DNA of 64,000 nt, taken from assembly GCF_900604385.1 (NCBI RefSeq), contig NZ_LR027382.1, positions 1,885,501-1,949,500 of the forward strand. Reading direction: 5' to 3'. The stretch is from Alistipes megaguti. GTDB taxonomy: Bacteria > Bacteroidota > Bacteroidia > Bacteroidales > Rikenellaceae. Within the stretch, counting starts at the first letter, position 1. Each line of letters starts with the position of its first letter. The translations under genes and the position numbers were made by a program. The notes beneath the pieces are model-generated. The model did not search any database. It was not told the DNA's origin and was given only the letters and a program-made list of their open reading frames with translations. Below, piece after piece: positions 18,410-26,590 of this stretch.

Positions 18410-19681
18410 CTATTTGATCATATCGAAGCCCGTGTAGGGAACCAGCACCTCCGGGATACGGATGCCTTCGGGAGTCTGGAAGTCCTCGAGCATTGCGGCG
18501 ACGATACGCGGCAGGGCCAGCGACGAACCGTTGAGCGTGTGGGCCAGGTGGATCTTCTTCTCGGCGTCGCGGTAGCGCAGCTTCAGACGGTTGGCCTGGA
18601 ACGACTCGAAGTTCGAAACGGAAGAAACCTCCAGCCACCGCTTCTGTGCCTCGGAGTAGACCTCGAAATCGTAGGTCAGCGCCGAGGTGAAGGACATGTC
18701 ACCGCCGCACAGCCGTACGATGCGGTACGGAAGACCCAGCGACTTGACCAGCGACTCGACATGAGCCACCATGCCGTCCAGCGCCTCATACGATACGTCG
18801 GGCAGCGACAGCTGGACGATCTCCACCTTGTCGAACTGGTGCAGACGGTTCAGACCGCGCACATCCTTGCCGTAGGAACCGGCCTCGCGGCGGAAGCAGG
18901 GGGTATAGGCCGTCATCTTGACGGGGAAGTCCTTCTCGTCGAGGATCACGTCGCGGTAGATGTTCGTCACGGGTACCTCGGCCGTCGGCACGAGGTAGTA
19001 GTTGTCGACCGTGGCGTGGTACATCTGACCCTCCTTGTCGGGCAGCTGGCCCGTGCCGAAGCCCGAGGCCTCGTTGACCATCACCGGAGGCTCGACCTCC
19101 AGATAGCCGGCGCGGGTGTTGCAGTCGAGGAAGTAGTTGATCAGCGCACGCTGCAGGCGGGCTCCCTTGCCCTTGTAGACGGGGAAACCGGCACCGGTGA
19201 GCTTGACGCCCAGATCGAAGTCGATGATGTCGTATTTCTTGGCCAGCTCCCAGTGGGGCAGCGGGTTTTCGGGCAGTTTGGTGTAGCTCTCGACGAGTTT
19301 CACGACCAGATTGTCAGCAGCCGTCTTGCCTTCGGGGACGATGTCGGCCGGGAAGTTGGGCAGCGTGACGAGCGTGGCCTGCAGCTCCTGCTGCACGTCG
19401 TTCGACTCGGCCTGCAGCCGGGCCGACTTCTCCTTGAGGTCCGTAACGAAGTGTTTGCGCTCCTCGGCCTCGTCGCGGCGGCCCTGGCCCATCAGGGCGC
19501 CGATCTCCTTGGCGGCCTTGTTCTGTACGGCCAGCGTATTGTCGAGTTCCAGCTGGATGGCCTTGCGGCGGTCGTCGAGCGTAAGGATCTTGTCGATGAC
19601 GGGGGCGGCGTCGACGCCTTTCTTGGCGAGTTTGCGGACGGCGGCATCCCGGTCATCCCGGATTTGCTTGATCGTAAGCAT
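18410..19681 (-). CDS. serS: Seryl-tRNA synthetase
   Basis: The product is 423 residues, the usual length. SerS charges tRNA-Ser and tRNA-Sec. The N-terminal long coiled-coil arm that grips the tRNA variable arm spans about residues 30-100 (IQLELDNTLAVQNKAAKEIG and following). The class II catalytic core shows motif 2 in TPCFRREAGSYGKD with GLNRLHQFDKVE, and motif 3 in LALPRIVAAMLE. The start MLTIKQIRDDRD is the typical SerS N-terminus; the frame remains open far upstream, but that part is antisense to the U32 gene. A -7 box TAATTTTG (minus, 19721-19728) lies about 40 bp upstream. Confidence 0.97.
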   Translation of the reverse strand: MLTIKQIRDDRDAAVRKLAKKGVDAAPVIDKILTLDDRRKAIQLELDNTLAVQNKAAKEIGALMGQGRRDEAEERKHFVTDLKEKSARLQAESNDVQQELQATLVTLPNFPADIVPEGKTAADNLVVKLVESYTKLPENPLPHWELAKKYDIIDFDLGVKLTGAGFPVYKGKGARLQRALINYFLDCNTRAGYLEVEPPVMVNEASGFGTGQLPDKEGQMYHATVDNYYLVPTAEVPVTNIYRDVILDEKDFPVKMTAYTPCFRREAGSYGKDVRGLNRLHQFDKVEIVQLSLPDVSYEALDGMVAHVESLVKSLGLPYRIVRLCGGDMSFTSALTYDFEVYSEAQKRWLEVSSVSNFESFQANRLKLRYRDAEKKIHLAHTLNGSSLALPRIVAAMLEDFQTPEGIRIPEVLVPYTGFDMIK

Positions 19682-19720
19682 GATATCGGATGTTTTTGTG
19701 TGTTTTCGCGTTACGCAGGG

Positions 19721-19808
19721 CAAAATTACAAAAAATGCGGAAAAGTGTATCTTTTTCCGCGGGAAAAACACCCCGGGGTTGTCCGTGCGGCGAAATTTCG
19801 TATTTTTG
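19721..19808. promoter_or_regulatory. Divergent promoters, serS / U32 peptidase
   Basis: On the minus strand 19721-19728 reads TAATTTTG (toward serS). On the plus strand 19778-19781 GTTG, 19 bp, and 19801-19808 TATTTTTG form a good TTTG-N19-TAnnTTTG match toward the U32 gene, only 17 bp before its proposed TTG start, giving a very short leader. Confidence 0.6.
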
Positions 19809-19825
19809 TGCAAAATTCCATCGCT

Positions 19826-21661
19826 TTGAGAACTGTCGAACTGCTGGCTCCGGCCCGCGATTACGCGTCGGCCGTTGTGGCCGTCGATGCCGGAGCCGAT
19901 GCCGTCTATATCGGAGGCGCCCGCTTCGGGGCCCGGCAGGCCGCCGGTAACTCCGCCCGCGAGATCGCCCGCGTGGTCGAATATGCCCACCGGTACGGCG
20001 TGCGGGTCCATGCCACGCTCAATACGCTGCTGTGGGACGACGAACTCCCGGAGGCCGAACGTACGGCCCGCGAACTCATCGATGCCGGGGTCGATGCCCT
20101 CATCGTGCAGGACATGGCCCTGCGGCGCATGGATCTGCCTGTCGAGCTGCATGCCTCGACCCAGGTCTCGAACCGTACGCCCGAAGGGGCCCGCTTTCTG
20201 GCCGAGGCGGGCTTCGCACGCGTGATTCTCGAGAGAGCCCTCTCGCTGGAGGAGATCCGCGCCATCTGTGCCGCCACGCCGGCCGAGGTGGAGGTCTTCG
20301 TCCACGGCGCCATCTGTGTCGGTTACAGCGGCCGCTGTTTCCTCTCGCGGGCCATGTCGGGCCGCAGCGGCAACCGCGGCGCCTGCAGCCAGCCCTGCCG
20401 CCTCCCGTGGGACCTCGTCGACGGCCGCGGCCGACGGATCATCACCGGCAAGCATCTGCTCTCGGTGCGCGACCTGAACCTCTCGCACCGTTTGGGCGAA
20501 CTGGTCGACGCCGGCGTCACGTCGTTCAAGATTGAGGGGCGGCTGAAGGATGCCGGGTATATCCGCAACGTGGTGGCCTGGTACCGCCGGGCGTTGGACG
20601 AGGTGCTGGCCGCACGGCCTGCGCTGCGGCGCGCCTCGGTGGGGGAGAGTGTGCCCGATTTCGAACCCGACCCGGCAAAGAGCTTTACGCGCGGCGAATC
20701 CGAATATTTCTTCGACGGCAAGCGGGCCGGTGTGGCCTCGTTCGATACGCCAAAGGCCGTCGGCGAGCGTATCGGGCGTGTAGCGCAGGTCTCGGGCGGA
20801 AGCTTCCGGATCGATGGCGATGCTGATCTGGCTCCGGGTGACGGCATCTGCCTCATTACGCCGCGTGGCGTCGTCGGGACGAACATCAACGCCGTCGAGG
20901 GGCGCCGCATTACCCCCAACCGCATCGAAGGAATCACGCCCGGCGCGGAGCTCTACCGCAACTACGACCGGCGTTTTTCGCTGGCCTTGGAGCGCAGCCG
21001 CATGCGGCGGGTCATTCCGACGCGGGCCCTGGTCGAAGCCTCGGCCCAAGGGGTGATCGTCACCTGCACCGATTGCGAGGGGCTGGAGGCGTCAGCCCGG
21101 CGTGATGTGCCGCTTGAGCGGGCCAAGAACCCCGAGGCCAATGCCGCGACGCTGCGCGCACAGGCGATGAAGTCGGGCGACACGATCTTCGCCGTGCGCG
21201 AGGTGGAGGTGCGGGGCGGCGAGTGGTTCGTCCCCGCGTCGCTGGCTGCCGAGCTGCGGCGCGAAGCGTTGGCCGGGTTGTTGCGGCAGCGCGAGGAGCG
21301 GCCGCTCGAACACCGCATCCTCCCCGAAAATCGGGCGGCGCGCTACCCGTCGGAGCGGCTCGGTGCCGACGAAAACGTAACGAATCATCTGGCCGAGGCC
21401 TTCTACCGCGACCACGGGGTGTGCGAGATCGAACGGCCGCTGGAACTGGCTCCGTCGCTCGAGGGGTGCACCGTCATGCGCTCGGCCTACTGCATCCGCC
21501 GCGAGATCGGCGAGTGCCTGCGCGAAGGGTCGCGCCTGCGCGGTGATCTCTATCTGGAGCACGGTGCGGACCGTTTCCGGCTCGGGTTCGATTGCAAGGC
21601 GTGCGAAATGACGCTGGTGGAGTGCCCGCGGCGCCGGATGGACAAGGAGAAAAAACATTAG
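19826..21661 (+). CDS. U32 family peptidase (RlhA/TrhP-type), TTG start
   Basis: The product is 611 residues. No ATG is available at the conserved N-terminus; the TTG at 19826 gives (M)RTVELLAPARDYASAVVAV, matching the standard U32 opening, and a promoter lies just upstream. U32 landmarks follow: VEVFVHGAICVGYSGRCFLS, SGRSGNRGACSQPCRLPW, LLSVRDLN and FKIEGRLKDAGYIRNVV. The C-terminus carries the DUF3656-like and cysteine region (SAYCIRREIGEC ... DCKACEM). Despite the name, characterised relatives (RlhA, TrhO/TrhP) hydroxylate 23S rRNA or tRNA using iron-sulfur chemistry, so an RNA-modification role is more likely than proteolysis. Confidence 0.9.
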   Translation: MRTVELLAPARDYASAVVAVDAGADAVYIGGARFGARQAAGNSAREIARVVEYAHRYGVRVHATLNTLLWDDELPEAERTARELIDAGVDALIVQDMALRRMDLPVELHASTQVSNRTPEGARFLAEAGFARVILERALSLEEIRAICAATPAEVEVFVHGAICVGYSGRCFLSRAMSGRSGNRGACSQPCRLPWDLVDGRGRRIITGKHLLSVRDLNLSHRLGELVDAGVTSFKIEGRLKDAGYIRNVVAWYRRALDEVLAARPALRRASVGESVPDFEPDPAKSFTRGESEYFFDGKRAGVASFDTPKAVGERIGRVAQVSGGSFRIDGDADLAPGDGICLITPRGVVGTNINAVEGRRITPNRIEGITPGAELYRNYDRRFSLALERSRMRRVIPTRALVEASAQGVIVTCTDCEGLEASARRDVPLERAKNPEANAATLRAQAMKSGDTIFAVREVEVRGGEWFVPASLAAELRREALAGLLRQREERPLEHRILPENRAARYPSERLGADENVTNHLAEAFYRDHGVCEIERPLELAPSLEGCTVMRSAYCIRREIGECLREGSRLRGDLYLEHGADRFRLGFDCKACEMTLVECPRRRMDKEKKH

Positions 21662-21665
21662 AGAT

Positions 21666-22688
21666 ATGCAGCAGCAACTGACCCCCGATTTTGCGGATTA
21701 CGAACTCATTGATACGGGCGATTTCGAAAAGCTCGAACGTTTCGGCCGTTTCGTCACGCGGCGTCCCGAACCGCAGGCCATCTGGCGGCGTTCGCTCCCC
21801 GAGGCGGAGTGGCGGCGCTTGGCCGATGCCTCGTTCCGGCGCGACCTGCGCAACGATGAACGCGGCGAGTGGCAGCTCGATCCGAAGATGTCCGACCGCT
21901 GGACGATCGCTTATGCCTACCGCGGAATGAAACTCCGCATGCGGCTGGCCCTTACGTCGTTCAAGCATGTCGGGATCTTCCCCGAGCAGGCCGCCAATTG
22001 GATTTTCATCTACGAGAACGTGCTGCGTCTGTGCGGTGCGGAGGCCGCCGCCGGACACGCCGCCGGACATGCTGCCGTCGGACACGCCGCTGCCGGACAC
22101 GCTGCCGGACACGCTGCCGCCGGATATGTCGCTGCGGAATCGGCCGTCCGGAATGCGTCGGTCGCCGAGACCCTTCCGACTGCCGCACCCCGTGTACTGA
22201 ACCTCTTTGCCTACACGGGCGGTGCGACGCTTGCCGCCCGGGTCGCCGGAGCCGAGGTGACGCACGTCGATTCGGTGCGGCCCGTCGTGACGTGGGCCCG
22301 CGAGAACATGGAGCTGAGCGGTCTGGACGGTGTGCGTTGGATCGTCGAGGATGCGCTGAAGTTCGTGCGCCGCGAGGTGCGCCGCGGAAACCGTTACGCC
22401 GGCATCATTCTCGATCCGCCGGCCTATGGACGCGGTGCCAACGGCGAAAAGTGGGTCCTCGAGGAGAACATCGGCGAGATGCTCGACTGCTGTGCGCAGC
22501 TGCTCGAGCCGCGCGGGGCCTTCCTGGTGCTGAACCTCTACTCGATGGGACTGTCGTCGACGCTGGCCCGCACGGCCGTCAGACAGGCCTTCGGCGCTCC
22601 CGAGGAGGAGCAATGGGGCGAATTGTGCTTCACGGACCGTGCCGGCAAGGAGCTCCCGCTGGGGACCTATTACCGCTTCAGACGCTGA
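21666..22688 (+). CDS. Class I SAM-dependent methyltransferase (RlmI-like) with GHAA insert
   Basis: The product is 340 residues. The catalytic half has LNLFAYTGGATLAA (SAM motif I), THVDSVRPVVTWARENM (motif II), and ILDPPAYGRGANGEKW (motif IV, DPPAYG), as in the Methyltrans_SAM family that includes 23S rRNA cytosine methyltransferases. The N-terminal part (residues 1-115) is a separate domain ending in WIFIYENVLRLCGAE. Between them a low-complexity insert of about 30 residues repeats AAGHAAGHAAVGHAA; relatives normally have a short linker here. The gene starts 4 bp after the U32 stop, so the pair is an operon. RNA is the likely substrate. Confidence 0.85.
   Translation: MQQQLTPDFADYELIDTGDFEKLERFGRFVTRRPEPQAIWRRSLPEAEWRRLADASFRRDLRNDERGEWQLDPKMSDRWTIAYAYRGMKLRMRLALTSFKHVGIFPEQAANWIFIYENVLRLCGAEAAAGHAAGHAAVGHAAAGHAAGHAAAGYVAAESAVRNASVAETLPTAAPRVLNLFAYTGGATLAARVAGAEVTHVDSVRPVVTWARENMELSGLDGVRWIVEDALKFVRREVRRGNRYAGIILDPPAYGRGANGEKWVLEENIGEMLDCCAQLLEPRGAFLVLNLYSMGLSSTLARTAVRQAFGAPEEEQWGELCFTDRAGKELPLGTYYRFRR
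22050..22135 (+). repeat. In-gene short tandem repeats encoding GHAA units
   Basis: Degenerate units of 12-15 bp built on GCCGGACACGCTGCC are repeated six times or so inside the methyltransferase gene. All lengths are multiples of three and the frame is kept. The encoded run alternates A, G and H. Confidence 0.75.
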
Positions 22689-22699
22689 TCCGATTCTGA

Positions 22700-23040
22700 A
22701 TCGCACGGCCCGTTGCCTGTTCCATCGCCTGCACGGCTGCTCCGGGTCGGAAAGAGAGGTGGCAAAGAGCGTGTGGCCGGTAAGAGAGGGGCAAAGAGGG
22801 AGGCAAAGAGAGAGTCCGGAAAGAGGGGTGGCCAACAGTGAGAGAACAGAGCGGGGCTGGCAGAGCGGGGCTGGCAGAGAGAGGTCCGACAGCGTAAGCA
22901 TACAACAGAAGGAGAGAAAGAAAATAGGGGGGGGGAGAAGAGATACGAGAGGGGGATGGACAACCGTAGAAAGGATGAGAAGAGGAGAGGAGAAGAGAGA
23001 GAATGCAGCAGGTGGGCTTCCGCCTGTTGATCAATGATTA
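22700..23040 (+). repeat. Purine-rich degenerate repeat tract, no gene seen
   Basis: The 376-bp interval between two plus-strand genes is dominated by GA-rich units such as GGCAAAGAGNGNG (22760-22820), GAGCGGGGCTGGCA (two copies, around 22850-22880) and GAGAAGAGAG. It includes a run of nine G at 22927-22935. All frames are low-complexity and nothing resembles a protein. Confidence 0.6.
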
Positions 23041-23064
23041 GATGAAAACAAAAATTCGGAAGAT

Positions 23065-23352
23065 ATGAGTATTCTTGCTGTCATTTTCGGTCTTTTGAGC
23101 GGTTCGCTGCTCTCGGTGCTGGTGGGCATCATCGGCAGCCGGCGCCGCATCGGTTTCGGCTGGGCCTTTCTGTTGAGTCTGATCTTCACGCCGCTCGTGG
23201 GGCTGATCATCGCGTTGCTGACCGACCCGCTGCCCGATTGCGAACGGCGCTGGGGCTGCATCGGAACCGCCGTTGCACTGCTCGGAATCCTCTGTTTGAT
23301 TGTCTTTCTGATGTTGCTGCTTACGGGCGGAGCCATGGCCCTCGCCTTGTGA
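23065..23352 (+). CDS. Small hydrophobic membrane protein, hypothetical
   Basis: The product is 95 residues. It has three hydrophobic segments: MSILAVIFGLLSGSLLSVLVGIIG, then FGWAFLLSLIFTPLVGLIIALL, then GTAVALLGILCLIVFLMLLLTGGA. A short polar loop (TDPLPDCERRWGC) with two cysteines separates the second and third. It resembles small integral membrane proteins common in Bacteroidales for which no function is known. A strong terminator overlaps the region immediately after its stop, which supports it being a real transcribed gene. Confidence 0.65.
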   Translation: MSILAVIFGLLSGSLLSVLVGIIGSRRRIGFGWAFLLSLIFTPLVGLIIALLTDPLPDCERRWGCIGTAVALLGILCLIVFLMLLLTGGAMALAL

Positions 23353-23353
23353 G

Positions 23354-23374
23354 AAAACACGCGGAGCGTGTTTT
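23354..23374 (+). terminator. Terminator after the small membrane protein
   Basis: A 9-bp perfect stem AAAACACGC with GCGTGTTTT and a GGA loop starts two bases after the stop codon. From there to 23566 no gene or clear signal was seen. Confidence 0.6.
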
Positions 23375-23566
23375 GACGGTGTTGCGGGCTGTGCGGATGA
23401 CCGATGCCGCCTGTTTCACGCGATGGTTCATGTGCGAGGTCGGCCTCTGCCTCTCGGTGTCCCCGCAGCAGGGGCCCGAATAGCCCACGTCGGTTCCCGG
23501 ATCGGATCCGGCCGGACTGCGTTACGCGCCTGCAGGATTGGAAAACCTTATGTTCATAAGATAAAA

Positions 23567-24013
23567 GTGGATAAACGTAAATTGAATCTCTGGACCGATC
23601 GGGTCTTGTTCCCCGCGCTGGTCGGATTGTGCGGGTCCGGTATCGGACTCCACCGGTTCGAACATGCCGGCGCTCCCGAAATCCGGCACGTCTGGAAGCT
23701 GGTGCATATCATCCTTTCGCTGCTGTTCCTGGTCCTTGTCGGACTCCACGTCTACGGGCATTGGGCCTGGTACCGTTCGCTGGCTACGGCGGGCTGCAAG
23801 GGGTTGCGTCGGTGGATGGTGTTGCTGCTTGCGGTGGCCTTTCTGGTGGTGGCCGTAATGGGAATTGTCAAGTGGCTGTTCGGCGCCCACATCGGATTTT
23901 ACCACTATGTGGGTGGTCTCGCGCTCGGGGTGCTGGCGTTGCTGCATATCATCAGACGATGGAGGCAGCTGTTCGGCCGCGGTCGGAACTCCGCAACCGG
24001 AAAGGGACGCTGA
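23567..24013 (+). CDS. DUF4405-like membrane protein (possible b-type cytochrome)
   Basis: The product is 148 residues from a GTG giving (M)DKRKLNLWTDRVLFPAL; the longer frame upstream looks non-coding. It has four hydrophobic segments with histidines placed in or near them (HVWKLVHIILSLLF, LHVYGHWAWYR, HIGFYHYVGG, LLHIIRRW). This arrangement is typical of DUF4405 proteins, which resemble small cytochrome b561-type membrane proteins and may bind heme. Heme binding is inferred only from the histidine pattern. A terminator lies about 30 bp after the stop. Confidence 0.7.
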   Translation: MDKRKLNLWTDRVLFPALVGLCGSGIGLHRFEHAGAPEIRHVWKLVHIILSLLFLVLVGLHVYGHWAWYRSLATAGCKGLRRWMVLLLAVAFLVVAVMGIVKWLFGAHIGFYHYVGGLALGVLALLHIIRRWRQLFGRGRNSATGKGR

Positions 24014-24041
24014 CATCCGGCGTGTCGGCAACCGTGTCTGT

Positions 24042-24083
24042 GCGGGTGCAGGGGTTTTCTCCTCCGCACCCGCTCTGTTTTTT
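24042..24083 (+). terminator. Rho-independent terminator
   Basis: The stem GCGGGTGC with GCACCCGC is followed by TCTGTTTTTT. It ends the DUF4405-like gene just before the convergent ChrA gene. Confidence 0.75.
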
Positions 24084-24102
24084 CACCCTCCCCTGGCCGG
24101 GG

Positions 24103-24684
24103 CTAAAGGCCGAAGACGTAGTAGATCAGGATACCGGCCGCGGCCGAGAGGATGATCAGCAGGATGGGGTTCACCTTGCGCCACGATCCGACGAAGACGC
24201 CTCCGAAGAGCACCCAGCTCCAGGCGTCGATGAAGTTCTGCTCGTCGGGCTCCGAACTGTGGGGGAAGATCAGCAGCAGGGCTGCGGCCGCGATCATGCC
24301 GATCACCACGGGGCGCATCCCCCGCATGGCCCCTTCTACCAGCCGGTTGTTCTTGAGCTTCAGGAAGAACCGCGCCACGAGGATCATCAGCGTCAGCGAC
24401 GGCAGACAGACGGCCAGCGTGGCGATGGCCGAGCCCAGGATGCCGCACCAGACATGACCCGTCTCCAGCCCCACGGTGTAACCCACGTAGGTGGCCGAGT
24501 TGATGGCGATCGGGCCGGGGGTGATCTGCGAGATGGCCACGATGTCGGCAAACTGCGCGTTGGTGAGCCACTGGTGCTGCACGACCACCTCGTTCTGGAT
24601 GAGCGAGAGCATGGCGTAGCCGCCGCCGAATCCGAAGAATCCGATCTTGAGGTACGAGACGAAGAGTTGCCAGAGAAGAATCAT
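24103..24684 (-). CDS. chrA: ChrA-family transporter, half-size, second copy
   Basis: The product is 193 residues from an ATG that overlaps the stop of the upstream gene (ATGA). It is a single-domain (short-chain) member of the chromate ion transporter family: FGFGGGYAMLSLIQNEVV near the start and ITPGPIAINSATYVGY are the two signature motifs. About six membrane segments follow. Short ChrA proteins are usually encoded in pairs and probably act as heterodimers with opposite topology; the partner is the gene at 25169-25738. Chromate is the namesake substrate, but in gut Bacteroidales the natural anion is unknown. Confidence 0.87.
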   Translation of the reverse strand: MILLWQLFVSYLKIGFFGFGGGYAMLSLIQNEVVVQHQWLTNAQFADIVAISQITPGPIAINSATYVGYTVGLETGHVWCGILGSAIATLAVCLPSLTLMILVARFFLKLKNNRLVEGAMRGMRPVVIGMIAAAALLLIFPHSSEPDEQNFIDAWSWVLFGGVFVGSWRKVNPILLIILSAAAGILIYYVFGL

Positions 24685-25172
24685 TCCGCAGTGAGTGAGG
24701 GAAGTGTGACATCCGTGATTACCAGCTGTCCATTGCGCAGCAGGGCGCGGACCGGAATGACGACGCAGCGGTTTTCGTATGTGGCCAGATAGGCGATGGC
24801 ATACCATTCACCCTCGACGTGTTCGACCCGGATCGTCGGCAGCGACCGCTTGTTGAAGTCCTGGGCCCGCAGCAGCGGATCCCCGTCCGTTTCGGCGGCA
24901 GCCTTTTCCACCTTCCGACGGGTGGCCTTGTCCAGGGGCAGGGCGGGCTTCTCCGGATGCTCGTTGTAGCTGGCCGCGATCCAGCCGGCGTATGCCCGGT
25001 AAAAGCGTTCCAGCGCCTGCCGGACCTTCTCCGTGGAGGAGCCGGTGCCGGCCATGAGCTTTTTTGTAGAGGCGGCAGCGGTGGTCCGGGCCGTCGAGAA
25101 CCCTGCCGTCAGCAGCGCAAGGAGCAGAAGCCCCAGAGACAAACTGTATTTCATGTTTTTTGTCGGATTCAT
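24681..25172 (-). CDS. Secreted small protein between the two chrA genes, hypothetical
   Basis: The product is 163 residues from MNPTKN, or 157 from the second methionine (MKYSLSL). It has a clear signal peptide (MKYSLSLGLLLLALLTAGFSTA) and so is periplasmic or secreted. The mature part has a long helical region (KVRQALERFYRAYAGWIAASYNE), then a beta-rich end with VEHVEGEWYAIAYLATY and VVIPVRALLRNGQLVITDVTLP. The organisation resembles DUF3828-type small periplasmic proteins, with low certainty. It is translationally coupled at both ends: it overlaps the first chrA by 4 bp and the second chrA by 4 bp. Confidence 0.65.
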   Translation of the reverse strand: MNPTKNMKYSLSLGLLLLALLTAGFSTARTTAAASTKKLMAGTGSSTEKVRQALERFYRAYAGWIAASYNEHPEKPALPLDKATRRKVEKAAAETDGDPLLRAQDFNKRSLPTIRVEHVEGEWYAIAYLATYENRCVVIPVRALLRNGQLVITDVTLPSLTAE

Positions 25173-25738
25173 GCTTCGGGATTCTTTTTGTGTCGGGCGA
25201 TCTTCGGGGCGACGGCCAGCTCCCAGGCGATGCCGCCGGCCGCACCGGCCACCAGTACCCAGATTGGGGACCACCCGAGACCCCAGACGGCCAGCGCCGC
25301 AGCCGCGATGATGAAGAACATCGACCAGTGCATGCCGCGGGCCAGCGAAATCACCGGGCCGATGATCAGCGCCACGACCGCCGGACGCATCCCCTTGAAG
25401 GCGGCGTCGACAACGGGGTTGTGGCGGATGTTGGCGAAGAAGAGGGCGATGATGAGGATGATGACGAACGACGGGAGAATGGTGCCCAGCAGGGCTGCCG
25501 TCGCACCGCGCAGTCCGCGCATCTTGTATCCGACGAAGACCGACGTGTTGAGCGAGATGGGCCCCGGAACCGACTGGGCCAGCGTCAGCAGGTCGAGAAA
25601 CTCCCGGCGTTCGACCCAGCGCCGGTTGTCGATCACCTCGCGTTCGATCAGCGGGATCATGGCGTAGCCCCCGCCGAAGGTGAAGAGCCCGATCTTGAAG
25701 AACGAGACGAATATCGTGCGCAGACGTTCCATAGGCAT
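25169..25738 (-). CDS. chrA: ChrA-family transporter, half-size, first copy
   Basis: The product is 189 residues (187 if the ATG two codons later is used). It has the ChrA signatures FTFGGGYAMIPLIEREVI and SVPGPISLNTSVFVGYK and about six membrane segments, with a basic C-terminal tail (ARHKKNPEA). It pairs with the other half-size ChrA 0.5 kb downstream. It begins 3 bp after the stop of the ferredoxin-NuoB fusion gene, so it belongs to the same transcript as that subunit. The link between an anion transporter and the complex is unexplained. Confidence 0.87.
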   Translation of the reverse strand: MPMERLRTIFVSFFKIGLFTFGGGYAMIPLIEREVIDNRRWVERREFLDLLTLAQSVPGPISLNTSVFVGYKMRGLRGATAALLGTILPSFVIILIIALFFANIRHNPVVDAAFKGMRPAVVALIIGPVISLARGMHWSMFFIIAAAALAVWGLGWSPIWVLVAGAAGGIAWELAVAPKIARHKKNPEA

Positions 25739-25741
25739 TTC

Positions 25742-26506
25742 TCAGAGGCGATTCTTGCGGCCCAGCAGCGTCAGCAGACCGTCGATGTAGGTCATCGGAT
25801 GGGTCGGCGCCCCCGGGAGCCAGAGGTCCGGCGTGTGCGAATCCAGAAAACTGCGGTCCAGGGCGCGGCTCTCGGCGAAGAGTCCGCCGGAGCAGGCCTC
25901 CGTGCCGCACATCACGAGGATTTTCGGCTCGGCCACGGCGTCGTAGCAGATCTCCAGCGCCTCGGCCATCTGGGCCGTCAGCGGGCCCGAGACCACCACG
26001 CCGTCTGCATGGCGCGGCGAGGCCGTGAAGCCGATGCCGTAGCGCCCCAGATCGAAGTTGACGTTGCCCGTGGCGTTGAGCTCCATCTCGACCGAGCCGT
26101 CGCCGCCGGCCGAGACTTCGCGCAGCTGCAGCGCCTGGCGGAAGCAGCGCCGGATCTCGGGCCGCACGCGTTTCGGGTCGAACTCCACGCGCGAGTCGCC
26201 GGCGTGCAGCACGAGACCCTCGCGCGTGGGCGAACCGATGCGGTAGTCGTTCGTGAAGCGTACGTTGCGCGGCGCCACGCGCGCACACTCCCCGCAGAAG
26301 AGGCAGCGTCCCAGGTCGAGCTCCAGCGGGTCGGCCCGGAAAGCCCCCGTCGGGCAGAGGGCTTCGGCGCGTTCAGCCTCGGTGGTATCCTCGGTGAAGG
26401 TCAGTTCGGGGCGTCCGCGGAACTCTTCGGTCAGTTCGACAGCATCGAGGTCCTCGATGGCCTGCTGCCCGTGGCTGCGCAGCACCCGTATTTTCGGTAG
26501 AATCAT
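25742..26506 (-). CDS. Ferredoxin domain fused to degenerate NuoB/HycG-like subunit
   Basis: The product is 254 residues. Residues 45-85 hold one ferredoxin-type [4Fe-4S] site: C51 (CPTGA) with C68, C71 and C74 (CLFCGEC). The other half of a two-cluster ferredoxin is missing, and the fourth Cys of the second motif is replaced by Ala (ECARVAP). Residues 140-254 resemble the small subunit of complex I and membrane hydrogenases, which binds the proximal (N2) cluster. Here the first Cys pair is replaced by NATGNVN (144-150), the third is kept in EACSGGLF (C205), and the last is lost in LWLPGAP (229-235). A normal N2 cluster looks impossible. The gene is preceded by its own promoter at 26537-26567. 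Confidence 0.8.
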   Translation of the reverse strand: MILPKIRVLRSHGQQAIEDLDAVELTEEFRGRPELTFTEDTTEAERAEALCPTGAFRADPLELDLGRCLFCGECARVAPRNVRFTNDYRIGSPTREGLVLHAGDSRVEFDPKRVRPEIRRCFRQALQLREVSAGGDGSVEMELNATGNVNFDLGRYGIGFTASPRHADGVVVSGPLTAQMAEALEICYDAVAEPKILVMCGTEACSGGLFAESRALDRSFLDSHTPDLWLPGAPTHPMTYIDGLLTLLGRKNRL

Positions 26507-26536
26507 GGTCGCAAATGTTAGGCCCTTAATCGTTCG

Positions 26537-26567
26537 CAAAAATACGCAATTCCCGCGAACCTGCAAG
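26537..26567 (-). promoter_or_regulatory. Promoter upstream of the ferredoxin-NuoB fusion
   Basis: On the minus strand: CTTG, 19 bp, TATTTTTG, close to the consensus TTTG-N19-TAnnTTTG, about 31 bp before the ATG. It would let this gene and the chrA genes be transcribed separately from the upstream pump subunits. Confidence 0.6.
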
Positions 26568-26590
26568 CACTTTGCCCCGGAATCGACACA

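Noticed and set aside
19682..21049. Upstream extension of serS
   Set aside because: The frame stays open but is antisense to the U32 peptidase gene; the standard SerS N-terminus MLTIKQIRDDRD starts at 19681.
23353..23566. Protein-coding lead-in to the DUF4405-like gene
   Set aside because: The frame is open from 23423, but the translation is arginine-rich and non-hydrophobic, with no resemblance to the family; a terminator precedes it.
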